From assembly GCA_913061505.1 (NCBI GenBank), contig CAJXSO010000003.1, forward strand, positions 54,426 through 118,425: a DNA stretch of 64,000 bases, in the 5' to 3' direction. The stretch's first letter is position 1; each line of letters starts with the position of its first letter. The position numbers and the translations under genes are program-made. The stretch is from an uncultured Lutimaribacter sp. (lineage in GTDB: Bacteria; Pseudomonadota; Alphaproteobacteria; Rhodobacterales; Rhodobacteraceae). Shown piece by piece: positions 8,201-16,324 of the stretch. The notes below the pieces were generated by a model. It did no database searches, was not told the DNA's origin, and was given only the letters and a program-made list of their open reading frames with translations.

Positions 8201-9199
8201 TTATTTGATATCTTTAAAGCAGCGAAACCCAAGGTGGTAGTTGTGGTGGCTATTGGCGGCCAAAACCCGGGTGCCATGCCAAAACGGGGCGCGCCAGCGG
8301 CTCCAGTGGGTATGGGCGCGGATCTTGTCCCAGATAAACCAGCTGCCCTTCATTTCGGTGACACCCAAACTGCGGCTGCCACGGCTGGCCATTTGATCGG
8401 GCGCCAGGGGCAGGTTCATATGCTCGGCCGCGTTGCCATCTAAATCGTAGACGCCCAATGGGCTTTTACAGCCTGGAAAGCTGCCCGCGGGATAGGTGTT
8501 TGAGCCGCAGCCAGTGAAACTGCCCCCATTGCAGCTGGCGTTTTTGAAACTGCCCGTGGCGCAAACGCCAGCCTGCCAGTTTGGGCCGATCGAATAGCGC
8601 GCGCTGGCCTGATATTTGGCGTTATGCGCGGCCCGGGCGGCCTGAACCGAGCGGCCAAAAAAGTAATCAGGCGGGGTAAGCGCCCCGTGCGATGCCCCCT
8701 CCCATTCATGCGCGTCGCCCATGCGCTTGCCTTCGGCCCAGCACAGCTCGGCGGCTTCTTTGGCGCGCACCCAAACCACGGGATAGGCCCCTGGAACGTT
8801 GGGGTATTCGAACATATCCACGCAAACCCGCGCATCTGCGGCGGTTTCGGTTGCTGGGTCATAAAGCGGCGCCATGAATTTTTCGCCGCAAATACGCTCG
8901 AACCCGGTGTTGCGGTAATATGATTTGGGATCGGCGCCCAGTTTTTGGGCCAGCTGTTGGGGGGTGAGCGGGTGTTTTGTAACGGCTGGGTTGCCTTGGC
9001 CAATCCAGGGTGAGCTGGCAAAAATAGCGCGAATTCTGGCCATTTCTGCCCCGCTCAGCCCGCGTGCCGCTTGCATTTGGCGCAGCATTGCCGCGTTATT
9101 TTCTGCCAAGGTTTGCCCCATGGCGGGCAGGCCCAAAAAGACCAGGCAGAGCGCCATAAAACTGCGGCGCAGGTTTTGGTAAAAATCAGCTAAGCACAT
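8201..9199 (-). CDS. Exported formylglycine-generating-enzyme-like (SUMF1/FGE-sulfatase domain) protein
   Basis: 332 residues with a signal peptide (FMALCLVFLGLPAMGQ; cleavage near residue 29). The rest reads as an FGE-sulfatase (SUMF1) fold: CVDMFEYPN early in the domain, AEGKRMGDAHEWEGASHG (family pattern: lPTEaEWEyAarg), a DLDGNAAEHM motif (family GNVWEW) and the closing NYHLGFRCF (family GFR). Cysteines are numerous, suggesting disulfides. The classical catalytic cysteine pair of true formylglycine-generating enzymes is not evident, so it is more probably a carbohydrate- or protein-binding or accessory member. It lies 12 bases downstream of the 585-residue-frame gene on the same strand, so probably co-transcribed. 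Confidence 0.78.
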   Translation of the reverse strand: MCLADFYQNLRRSFMALCLVFLGLPAMGQTLAENNAAMLRQMQAARGLSGAEMARIRAIFASSPWIGQGNPAVTKHPLTPQQLAQKLGADPKSYYRNTGFERICGEKFMAPLYDPATETAADARVCVDMFEYPNVPGAYPVVWVRAKEAAELCWAEGKRMGDAHEWEGASHGALTPPDYFFGRSVQAARAAHNAKYQASARYSIGPNWQAGVCATGSFKNASCNGGSFTGCGSNTYPAGSFPGCKSPLGVYDLDGNAAEHMNLPLAPDQMASRGSRSLGVTEMKGSWFIWDKIRAHTHWSRWRAPFWHGTRVLAANSHHNYHLGFRCFKDIK

Positions 9200-9211
9200 G
9201 GAAACCCCCGG

Positions 9212-10921
9212 CTATTTTCTGAGTAAATAAAAGAAATCGCGGTTATCGGCAAAACTGACAAAGCGCGGTATCGGCCAGCCATCGCGGGTTTGCCCATCGA
9301 TCGCGGCCATGCCTTGCACCAAATGATGGGGCAAAACGCGCCCCTCTTCGTGGGTATAGACGGCAAGGTAGGTGTGTTCTTGCGAGTTCATATCCAGCAG
9401 CATGGCGTAATCGCAACCATAGGCCTGAAAGCTGCGCGCCATGGCCGAAGGCGTTGCGGTTGAAAAATAGCCAAAAATCAAAAACTTGCGCAAACCCACG
9501 GTTTTCATGCAGGCGCCGCCCCGCAAGGTGCGCAAATCGGCCTCGGCCGATCCCGACCAATTGCCGCCCAGCCAGCTGGTGACCTGCGCGCCGGGGCGCC
9601 CGTTTTCGACTAGTGGCACACCGTTTTGGCGGGCAAATTTCACGCGTGGCAACAGGGCGTTGTCGGCCTCGGTCCAGCTGCGCATGTGAATGCTGCCATC
9701 ATCTAGCACGAATATGGTGGAAAGCCCGGGCTGCAGGCGGCTAAGCACCACACCTTGTTGCAAAAACCCGTAATGATGCCCGCCGTTTGACAAGGCCAAT
9801 TCGCCTGCGCGCCAGGCGCTGTGGCTGCGTTTGAACCCGGCGGAAAACGTGGCGGCAACACGGTCGGTCAGGGCGGGGCTTAACATGCCGCTGCGCGCCA
9901 GGGGGGTGGCCGTGTCAAACCCATCGGGGCCGGGCAGGCGCATATCGCGCACCGCTGCCGGGCGGGGCGACCAATCGAGCCGCGGGTGATCGGTGCCCAG
10001 CTCGTAGCCCAATTCGAAATGCGACAGATCAAAGGCCACCAAATAAGCATCTGCGCGGGCCTCGATACTGTCTAACCCATTGGCGCCGGGCACCGCCAGC
10101 ACCGCAGGTGCCACCATGCCGGGCTGCATGGCACTGGCATAGACGCCTGGCATGTCTTTCACCGCATACCATGCGCCCGCCTCGACACCTGCTGCGGCGC
10201 CGTCTAACTCGAAGCCGAAGTAGGTAGAGATAACGGGGTGGGTTTGCAGCTGCGCCCGGCCCATGGCCGCCACCACCTCGCCCGCGCTGCCGCCATCCAC
10301 CACCGTGCCCGAGCGCATGAACGCGTCTTCGTAAAACGAGCCCTTGATCAGGCCCACAATGCTTTCCCCAAAGGCGATATTGTCGCGCAGAAATTCTGCA
10401 ATTGCCTCGCGGCTGGATCTGTTGCCGCGGATTTCGTTGCGCACAAAGGCCATGTTATCGCAGATCGGCGCATAGGGCAGCCCCGATGCGCGGGCCTGCG
10501 CCAATTCAGAATTTGGCCCCTGCCAAGGCGTGCAATAGCTGGCGCCCATATCGCCCTCGAAAACCAGGGCGGCGCCGCCGTCATCTAGCAGCTGCAGCGT
10601 GGTGGCCTGCGGATCTGCCAGCTCTAGGTGGTAGGGCCGGTTTTGCCCGGGCTGGCCCAGATCGAGTGTGAACCATGTGTTAAATTTTGGCTGCAATGAT
10701 GTCAGGGTGAGTGTTGCACCCTGTTGGGTTGTTGCCTGCTGTTGGGCACGAAACGGTTGAAATTCGATAACATTGCGCTGTTTGGTTGCCGCAAAATCGG
10801 CAAGGCGTTGCTGCAATTCACCCCCTTGCGGCATGCCAAACCCATTTGCCAAGGCGGTGCCGTGCTGGCCTGCCACAATCAAGGTGGCCATCAACGCGCT
10901 ACGCAAGGTTTGTGCTATCAT
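9212..10921 (-). CDS. Exported protein of unknown function, possibly phosphodiester-glycosidase-like at the C-terminus
   Basis: 569 residues from ATG 10921, chosen because it gives a standard signal peptide (TLRSALMATLIVAGQHGTALA) and has GGGG seven bases upstream; ATG 10969 would add 16 residues before it. I do not recognise the family. The C-terminal ~200 residues contain GVVLSRLQPGLSTIFVLDDG, a FLIFGYFSTATPS stretch and YGCDYAMLLDMNSQEHTYLAVY. The last resembles the A-x-x-LD-GG-x-S core of phosphodiester glycosidases (NAGPA family), with the glycines replaced. This is a weak resemblance. Probably co-transcribed with the FGE-like gene downstream. Confidence 0.6.
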   Translation of the reverse strand: MIAQTLRSALMATLIVAGQHGTALANGFGMPQGGELQQRLADFAATKQRNVIEFQPFRAQQQATTQQGATLTLTSLQPKFNTWFTLDLGQPGQNRPYHLELADPQATTLQLLDDGGAALVFEGDMGASYCTPWQGPNSELAQARASGLPYAPICDNMAFVRNEIRGNRSSREAIAEFLRDNIAFGESIVGLIKGSFYEDAFMRSGTVVDGGSAGEVVAAMGRAQLQTHPVISTYFGFELDGAAAGVEAGAWYAVKDMPGVYASAMQPGMVAPAVLAVPGANGLDSIEARADAYLVAFDLSHFELGYELGTDHPRLDWSPRPAAVRDMRLPGPDGFDTATPLARSGMLSPALTDRVAATFSAGFKRSHSAWRAGELALSNGGHHYGFLQQGVVLSRLQPGLSTIFVLDDGSIHMRSWTEADNALLPRVKFARQNGVPLVENGRPGAQVTSWLGGNWSGSAEADLRTLRGGACMKTVGLRKFLIFGYFSTATPSAMARSFQAYGCDYAMLLDMNSQEHTYLAVYTHEEGRVLPHHLVQGMAAIDGQTRDGWPIPRFVSFADNRDFFYLLRK

Positions 10922-11126
10922 CAATCGCCCCGTTGCAAAGTGGTTTATTAAATTGAGCCTTGATTGCATCCTATCGTGCCGACCACAGCTTGCAAGCGGT
11001 GCGTCTGACTGCCTGGCGTGGGGGGTAAAGGCCGCTTGATCCGTATCAATTTCCAGTTGTGGCTTTATGATATCATTCCCTTAGCTTGCGACGAAAACCG
11101 TTATTGCCCTATCAGGAGGAATAGCT

Positions 11127-11372
11127 ATGGAAACTGCAAACCTAATTGCCATTTTCGGCTGGATGAGCGTGATCAATTTATCCCTATTCGTTTGGGGCTT
11201 GCTTAAAATGACTGTGTTTCGGCCCTTAGCCGAACGCATTGGCCGCCAGGTGTTTGGGCCTAGCATCGACGAATGGTTCAATCATGCGCCCAGCATATTG
11301 ATGGCCTTCTACATATTGATAGTTGTGTTCAACGTTGTGCCATATCTGGCCATGCGCTTTGTGCTGCTGTGA
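11127..11372 (+). CDS. Small membrane protein, DUF6868-like
   Basis: 81 residues with two hydrophobic segments (about residues 6-26 and 55-76) separated by a polar loop. The layout FGWMSVIN...W...NVVPYLAMRF matches what I remember of the DUF6868 family of ~80-residue membrane proteins in marine Gammaproteobacteria and Alphaproteobacteria; no function is known. The start is fixed by a near-perfect Shine-Dalgarno AGGAGG at 11115-11120, unusually strong for this window. Base composition is AT-richer than the flanking genes, and it stands alone at the left edge of the AT-rich patch that ends at tRNA-Lys. Confidence 0.75.
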   Translation: METANLIAIFGWMSVINLSLFVWGLLKMTVFRPLAERIGRQVFGPSIDEWFNHAPSILMAFYILIVVFNVVPYLAMRFVLL

Positions 11373-11440
11373 CAAATGCCAAGGCATTCTGCGGCGGGCT
11401 GGGCCTGCTGTTCATGTCGCAAAGGGCGCTAAAGCTTTGA

Positions 11441-12232
11441 CTACCGATGTGCGCTGATGAATTGAGTGATACCTGTTGCTTTGCGCGCAGCACTCATCGC
11501 CTTTTTATGAACCATTTGCCCTAACTCTTCGGACTCCCACGTGAGATACCCCCCAAATACAAACTGAGCACCAAATTTTTGATTAACAACAAAGCATGTT
11601 GATAGGTTATTGCTGCGGAAATCAATTACATAGCCATGCACGCGTGGAAATGCCGTTTCGAACAAAGCGTTCAATATCTCGATTTGCTCTGCTGCGTCAT
11701 TCTCGGTGAGTTGCGCGTAAATCCCTTGCCTGCGAAGCAAACAAAGCATGATGCTTTCATCCACGAAAAATGCCCCACTGATGTTTTTGATAACATCGGG
11801 GTTTTCCCGGATCGCACGCATTTTTTCTGCATAAGCTGGAACAAAGGGCTGATCGCCTAGTTCCGCCAGGATAACGGCCTGCGTTTTAAGCGCGTCAGGC
11901 AGGGTATTGCTGATATAAATCGACTCTGCATTCAGGCTGCGCGCCATGAATTGATCATAGATTGCGGCCCCATCCTGCAATGCAACATCCTGAAAACTGA
12001 AAGGCTGATAGGTTTTGCCGCCAAAATCATCTGGCGCGAAACTTTCTAGAGGCACGTTGAAAAATTTGGCGATCTTTAAAACAACATTGAAAGAAACGGC
12101 CCCCGAATAATCAGCGCGCCGCAGCTTGGACACCGTCGCGTTGCTTACACCCGCCCCAACGGCAAGGTCGGTGGCAGACACGCCGCGTTCTTCCAGCAAC
12201 CTGTTCAGCGCTTGTGCAATTTTATTCTGCAT
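11441..12232 (-). CDS. XRE-family transcriptional regulator
   Basis: 263 residues. The N-terminal helix-turn-helix is of the Cro/C1 type: ALNRLLEERGVSATDLAVGAGVSNATVSKLRRAD (residues ~8-41, read in parts), followed by VLKIAKFFNVPLESF. The ~190-residue C-terminal part contains NTLPDALKTQAVILAEL and a mixed alpha/beta region that I do not recognise; it may bind a ligand or partner. Codon use and AT content differ sharply from neighbouring core genes, pointing to transfer. The 100 bases upstream hold inverted repeats based on GGAAA/TTTCC that could be its own operators. No obvious target operon sits beside it. Confidence 0.8.
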   Translation of the reverse strand: MQNKIAQALNRLLEERGVSATDLAVGAGVSNATVSKLRRADYSGAVSFNVVLKIAKFFNVPLESFAPDDFGGKTYQPFSFQDVALQDGAAIYDQFMARSLNAESIYISNTLPDALKTQAVILAELGDQPFVPAYAEKMRAIRENPDVIKNISGAFFVDESIMLCLLRRQGIYAQLTENDAAEQIEILNALFETAFPRVHGYVIDFRSNNLSTCFVVNQKFGAQFVFGGYLTWESEELGQMVHKKAMSAARKATGITQFISAHR

Positions 12233-12246
12233 ATTGTTCTCTAATG

Positions 12247-12320
12247 ACGGAAAACTATCAATCTGGCGTTTAAAATATTTCCGTTATGAAAATTCACAAC
12301 TGATATTTTCCTGTAGGAAA
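12247..12320. promoter_or_regulatory. Candidate operator cluster upstream of the XRE regulator
   Basis: Two inverted repeats share the same core. ACGGAAA at 12247-12253 is mirrored by TTTCCGT at 12278-12284, and TTTCC-TGTA-GGAAA lies at 12307-12320. They lie 15-90 bases upstream of the regulator start, in very AT-rich DNA, where an autoregulatory XRE protein would bind. Assignment to this regulator is inference from position. Confidence 0.35.
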
Positions 12321-12534
12321 TTTTCGACAGGTCAATTTTTCCAATGATTTTATTGCGTTAACTCAAAACACAAAGATACTGACATAGGTTTTTTAAGATG
12401 AGGCGAGTTTGAGAGCGACCATATGCGTCACCCCGTGCGGTGATGGAACAATGGTGGAAGCAGGCTTCAAACGCAGGCAAATCTTTTTGATGGGCAAAAA
12501 TTCAATAGGCTTAAACTATCTTTAGAGTAGAATC

Positions 12535-12654
12535 ATGACTGGGATGACAATTTTAATGCTAAGTGTGCTCCACATGCTTGTTGTGATGGTTGTGTTCGTT
12601 GTTTTGTGTATCCCCCAAGTAACGACGCAGAACGAAAACCAGAGCCAAAGCTAA
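12535..12654 (+). CDS. Possible 39-residue membrane peptide
   Basis: A short ATG-to-TAA reading frame encoding a single long hydrophobic helix (MTILMLSVLHMLVVMVVF) followed by a polar Gln/Asn/Ser-rich tail ending NENQSQS. Size and shape fit a small membrane peptide. The upstream sequence has only a weak AGAG element as ribosome site. It lies alone in the AT-rich region between the XRE regulator and the recombinase relic. It could be chance; hydrophobic runs arise easily in T-rich DNA. Confidence 0.25.
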   Translation: MTGMTILMLSVLHMLVVMVVFVVLCIPQVTTQNENQSQS

Positions 12655-13048
12655 AAGGCGCAAGCGGAATTCGCACCAGCCAAAAATTCTGTTGCGGGTG
12701 CCGGGCGTCTGGCCATTACGACTGGGCTATCGGTATCGGGCCAGACGGTGGTTTATTGATCCTGCTTGCCCGGGGTTGGCAGAGTATCTGAAACCCCCGG
12801 GATAGAGGGCTTGAATTCTGATTTAAATGAGGTTTTTCGTTGTTTCAGATTTGCCCGGTCTCATCTGGGGAAGAAACGCGCATTCATTTTGATGCCCCAA
12901 GCAAAACATGGCCTTCCCTTACAAGGAAAAGGGCCTTGCGCGGGCGCAAGCGCGCCGAGCGCTTGATCAAATTAAAGGGCTCCGCGCCCGGCGCGTGTGC
13001 CCAAACCGAAACCCATGAATATCAAGATCAAATCCGCAGATCCTCGGT
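12655..13048. other. Non-coding or decayed stretch between XRE regulator and integrase relic
   Basis: About 400 bases with no reading frame I can support. Short open frames exist on both strands but none has a ribosome site plus recognisable protein. Composition is mixed, AT-rich at the left and more GC-rich toward 12930-13000. Together with the truncated recombinase that follows, it reads as debris of an inserted element. Confidence 0.4.
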
Positions 13049-13072
13049 ATGAACGAGGGACCGAAGGCGAGC

Positions 13073-13231
13073 AGGCCAATGGTTATCACCAATGCAGCAG
13101 GGAAAATCAGCTCGGTTGGCGGTTCTTTAAGAGATGCCGCTGCTTTGGCAGGGCATTCATCTTTATCGGTCACTCAGCGCTATATTGAAGGCGACGAACA
13201 GGCCAGAATAAAGGTCGTAGACCTTCTTTGA
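13073..13231 (+). pseudogene. Tyrosine recombinase (phage-type integrase), C-terminal remnant
   Basis: Only the last ~50 codons of an integrase remain in frame. They carry SSVGGSLRDAAALAGHSS followed by LSVTQRYIEGDEQARIKVVDLL, which is the end of the catalytic domain: the LAGHSS box with its His and the active-site Tyr in TQRYIEGD. The upstream Arg and His-x-x-Arg boxes and the whole core-binding domain are missing, so it cannot be active. Translation could begin at ATG 13049 but no functional start is expected. It ends 95 bases from the 3' end of tRNA-Lys and converges with it, the usual arrangement for an element integrated in a tRNA gene. Confidence 0.8.
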
Positions 13232-13272
13232 GGCCGCTGAATCGGCGCCAAAACGCTATAAACCTTTAGTTC

Positions 13273-13300
13273 TAAACAAAGAAGGCGCCCGAAGGCGCCT
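13273..13300 (-). terminator. Rho-independent terminator of tRNA-Lys
   Basis: On the minus strand AGGCGCC-TTCG-GGCGCCT forms a 7-bp GC stem (13283-13289 with 13294-13300) closed by a stable UUCG tetraloop, followed by TTCTTTGTTT. It lies about 25 bases beyond the tRNA 3' end. Confidence 0.75.
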
Positions 13301-13325
13301 AAGTCTTTGTTCTCATTCGAGACAG

Positions 13326-13401
13326 TGGTGAGCCGTGCAGGATTCGAACCTGCGACCCACTGATTAAAAGTCAGTTGCTCTACCAACTGAGCTAACGGCC
13401 C
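13326..13401 (-). tRNA. tRNA-Lys (anticodon UUU)
   Basis: 76 nucleotides on the minus strand. Acceptor stem GGGCCGT pairs with ACGGCTC (one G-U), followed by discriminator A and an encoded CCA. The D-arm has TTAGCTCAGTTGGTAGAGC, the anticodon arm ACTGA-CTTTTAA-TCAGT gives anticodon TTT, and the T-arm contains GGTTCGAATCC. A good promoter lies directly upstream and a terminator directly downstream. The integrase relic faces its 3' end, making this the likely attachment gene of a lost element. Confidence 0.97.
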
Positions 13402-13412
13402 ACTAGGCGCGC

Positions 13413-13441
13413 TATCTAGAAACTGCGGCGGTCAGGGTCAA
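13413..13441 (-). promoter_or_regulatory. Promoter of tRNA-Lys
   Basis: On the minus strand, -35 TTGACC (13441-13436), a 17-base spacer and -10 TAGATA (13418-13413) lie 11 bases ahead of the mature tRNA 5' end. The position and spacing fit a housekeeping sigma-70 promoter. Confidence 0.75.
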
Positions 13442-13507
13442 CCCCGAAAAACGGCTTTTTGCGACTCTGGCTGGATTCCTTTTTCCGGTGGGCGTATATG
13501 GCGCGGC

Positions 13508-14326
13508 ATGAACACGTCTGTATTGGCCCTTCCTTTCCTTAAAATGCACGGTCTTGGCAACGATTTCGTGGTGCTAGACGCGCGCCATCGCTCTGTTGCC
13601 GTCACGCCAGATTTGGCGCGTGCTATGGCAGACCGGCACCGCGGTGTTGGCTTTGATCAGTTGGCGGTGATCCAGCCGGTGGCCGATTCTGCCCGCGATG
13701 TGCGGTTGGTCTTTTATAATGCTGATGGGTCGCTCTCGGGGGCGTGCGGCAATGCCACGCGCTGCATTGCCCGGTATTTGATGGATGAAAGCGGCGCCAG
13801 CGCGTTGGTTTTGCACACCGAGCGGGGGGCCTTGCAGGCGCGCGATGCAGGCGCTGGGCTGACGTCGGTGAATATGGGCCATGCGCTGACCGATTGGCGC
13901 GACATCCCATTGGCCCATGCGATGGATACGCTAGAGCTGCCCATCGAGGGGGGGCCAACAGCCACCTCTATGGGCAACCCGCATTGCACGTTTTTCGTGG
14001 CCGATGCCGAGGGCGTTGATTTGGCCGGTCTTGGCCCGCAGATCGAACATCACCCGCTGTTTCCGCAGCGCACCAATGTGCAATTTGCCACCGTGCTTGG
14101 GGGCGATCACATTCGTATGCGTGTTTGGGAGCGGGGCACAGGTATTACGCTGGCCTCTGGGTCGTCGTCTTGTGCCACGGCGGTGGCTGCGCATCGGCGG
14201 GGGCTGGTGGGCGAAAAGGTGCGCATTTTACTCGATGGCGGTGCGATCGATATTCATATCGCCCCCGATGGCGTCTGGATGACCGGCCCCACCGCGCATG
14301 TTTTCGATGGCATCTGGCGGGGATAA
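13508..14326 (+). CDS. dapF: Diaminopimelate epimerase
   Basis: Interconverts LL- and meso-diaminopimelate in the lysine and peptidoglycan pathway, in the cytoplasm. 272 residues, normal length. Opens with FLKMHGLGNDFVVLD; the two catalytic cysteines are in GACGNATRC (about residue 78) and in SGSSSCATA (about residue 220; more usual is GSGACA). DapD, another enzyme of the same pathway, is encoded 28 kb further on. mtaB starts four bases after its stop, so they are probably co-transcribed, an order common in Rhodobacterales. Confidence 0.96.
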   Translation: MNTSVLALPFLKMHGLGNDFVVLDARHRSVAVTPDLARAMADRHRGVGFDQLAVIQPVADSARDVRLVFYNADGSLSGACGNATRCIARYLMDESGASALVLHTERGALQARDAGAGLTSVNMGHALTDWRDIPLAHAMDTLELPIEGGPTATSMGNPHCTFFVADAEGVDLAGLGPQIEHHPLFPQRTNVQFATVLGGDHIRMRVWERGTGITLASGSSSCATAVAAHRRGLVGEKVRILLDGGAIDIHIAPDGVWMTGPTAHVFDGIWRG

Positions 14327-14329
14327 ACC

Positions 14330-15589
14330 ATGAGCACCCCCCCCATCTTTGCCACTTTGGGTTGCCGCCTGAACGCCTATGAAACCGAGGCGATGAAAGA
14401 GCTGGCAGCCGGCGCCGGGCTGCAAGGGGCGGTGGTGGTCAACACCTGCGCCGTCACGGCCGAGGCTGTGCGCAAGGCCCGCCAGGAAATTCGCCGCTTG
14501 CGGCGCGAAAACCCGGCCGCCAAGCTGATTGTTACAGGCTGTGCCGCGCAAACCGAGCCTGAAACATTTGCCGCCATGGCCGAGGTTGACCATGTGATCG
14601 GCAATACCGAGAAAATGCAGCCCGAAACCTGGGCGCGCATGGCGCCCGATTTCATCGGCGACAGCCAGCGCGTGCAGGTCGATGATATCATGAGCGTGCG
14701 TGAAACCGCAGGGCATTTGATCGATGGGTTCGGCACCCGCAGCCGCGCTTATGTGCAGGTGCAAAATGGCTGCGATCATCGCTGCACATTTTGCATCATT
14801 CCCTTTGGCCGGGGCAATTCGCGCTCGGTTCCGGCGGGGGTGGTGGTGGATCAGATCAAGCGCTTGGTCGATGCCGGCTATAACGAGGTGGTGCTGACCG
14901 GTGTTGATCTTACCAGTTGGGGGGCCGATTTGCCCGCCACGCCCAGGCTGGGTGATTTGGTGATGCGCATTTTGCGCCTGGTGCCCGATTTGCCGCGGTT
15001 GCGGATCAGTTCGATCGATTCCATCGAGGCCGATGAAAACCTGATGCAGGCCATCGCCACCGAGCCGCGTTTGATGCCGCATCTGCACCTGTCACTGCAG
15101 CACGGTGACAACCTTATTTTGAAACGGATGAAGCGCCGCCATGCGCGCGAAGATGCCATTCGCTTTTGCCAAGAGGCGCGGCAGCTGCGCCCGGGCATGA
15201 CCTTTGGCGCCGATATCATCGCAGGCTTTCCCACCGAGACCGAGGCGCATTTTCAAAACTCGCTGGATCTGGTGCAAGACTGTGGGCTGACATGGCTGCA
15301 CGTCTTTCCCTATAGCCCGCGTCAGGGCACGCCTGCTGCGCGTATGCCCCAGGTTCAGGGTGGCGCCATAAAAGAGCGCGCCGCGCGGTTGCGTGCCTTG
15401 GGCGCCCAGCAGGTGCAGGCGCATCTGGCGGGGCAAGTGGGCCAGCGCCATGCGGTGTTGCTGGAAAACCCCCGTATGGGGCGCACCGAACATTTTACCG
15501 AAGTGCGGTTTGACCACGACCAGCCCGAGGGCCAAATCGTGCAAGCCACGATTTTGGGCCATGACGCCACGCAGCTGATTGCGGGCTAG
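14330..15589 (+). CDS. mtaB: tRNA t6A37 methylthiotransferase MtaB
   Basis: A radical-SAM enzyme that adds a methylthio group to N6-threonylcarbamoyladenosine-37 of ANN-decoding tRNAs, giving ms2t6A. 419 residues. The N-terminal UPF0004 domain has cysteines in FATLGCRLN, VNTCAVT and TGCAAQ for one [4Fe-4S] cluster; the radical-SAM CxxxCxxC is CDHRCTFC near residue 144; a TRAM-like C-terminal domain follows from about residue 350. The TLGCRLN beginning marks MtaB as opposed to MiaB (GCQMN). Directly follows dapF. Confidence 0.93.
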   Translation: MSTPPIFATLGCRLNAYETEAMKELAAGAGLQGAVVVNTCAVTAEAVRKARQEIRRLRRENPAAKLIVTGCAAQTEPETFAAMAEVDHVIGNTEKMQPETWARMAPDFIGDSQRVQVDDIMSVRETAGHLIDGFGTRSRAYVQVQNGCDHRCTFCIIPFGRGNSRSVPAGVVVDQIKRLVDAGYNEVVLTGVDLTSWGADLPATPRLGDLVMRILRLVPDLPRLRISSIDSIEADENLMQAIATEPRLMPHLHLSLQHGDNLILKRMKRRHAREDAIRFCQEARQLRPGMTFGADIIAGFPTETEAHFQNSLDLVQDCGLTWLHVFPYSPRQGTPAARMPQVQGGAIKERAARLRALGAQQVQAHLAGQVGQRHAVLLENPRMGRTEHFTEVRFDHDQPEGQIVQATILGHDATQLIAG

Positions 15590-15615
15590 GGCCGTTTTTA
15601 CCCTAGGGGGGCGCC

Positions 15616-16251
15616 ATGCATCCAAACCCAGCCTTTCGCCGTGTGGCCCAGGCCACCAGCCTTGAATTTGCCCGCGCGCAGGGCTTTGGCCAGCTGTTGA
15701 TCAATGGCGCGGATGGGTGGCCTTTGGTGGCGCATGTGCCCTTTGTGCTGGATGCATCGGGGGCTGTTGCGGGGTTTCATCTGGTGCGCTCGAACCCCAT
15801 TGCGCGGGCTGTGGGCCAGGGGGTGCCGGCGCGGCTGGTGGTGCAGGGGCCGCATAGCTATGTCTCGCCCGATTGGTATGAGACGCCCCAGCAAGTGCCG
15901 ACATGGAATTATGTGGCGGTGCATTTGTCGGGCGAAATCCGGCCCTGCACATCTGATGCGTTGCTGGCGCAGCTTGATCAGATCTCGGCCCAATTCGAGG
16001 CGCGCCTGGCCCCCAAACGCCCCTGGACCCACGCCAAGATGGAGCCGCAGGTGATGGAAGGCATGATGCGCCAGATTGTGCCCTTTGCCCTGCATGTGGC
16101 GCAGGTGGATGGCACCTGGAAACTGGGCCAGAACAAACCCGATGCCGCGCGCCTGGCCGCTGCTGGGCAGATGGCGCAGCATGGCATGGGCTGCAACGTG
16201 GCCGAACTGGCCGTATTGATGCAAACCCCGCCCGCAGATCAGCTGGATTAA
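15616..16251 (+). CDS. PaiB-family FMN-binding split-barrel protein
   Basis: 211 residues. It matches the PaiB/FMN-binding negative regulator family: starts MHPNPAF, has HVPFVLD in the first barrel strand, LVRSNPIAR, GPHSYVSPDWY and the very typical VPTWNYVAVHLSG near residue 95. Bacillus PaiB was described as a repressor of sporulation and protease genes, but most members are probably flavin- or heme-type binding proteins with unknown substrates. A GGGGGGCG element lies just ahead of the ATG. The C-terminal segment (LGQNKPDAARL) is also typical. Confidence 0.85.
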   Translation: MHPNPAFRRVAQATSLEFARAQGFGQLLINGADGWPLVAHVPFVLDASGAVAGFHLVRSNPIARAVGQGVPARLVVQGPHSYVSPDWYETPQQVPTWNYVAVHLSGEIRPCTSDALLAQLDQISAQFEARLAPKRPWTHAKMEPQVMEGMMRQIVPFALHVAQVDGTWKLGQNKPDAARLAAAGQMAQHGMGCNVAELAVLMQTPPADQLD

Positions 16252-16324
16252 GCGGCGCCATTGCAACTGCCCGATTCGGCGCTAGGCTGTTGCCAGCTGA
16301 AACTGCTGAACAGGGTCTTTTGAA

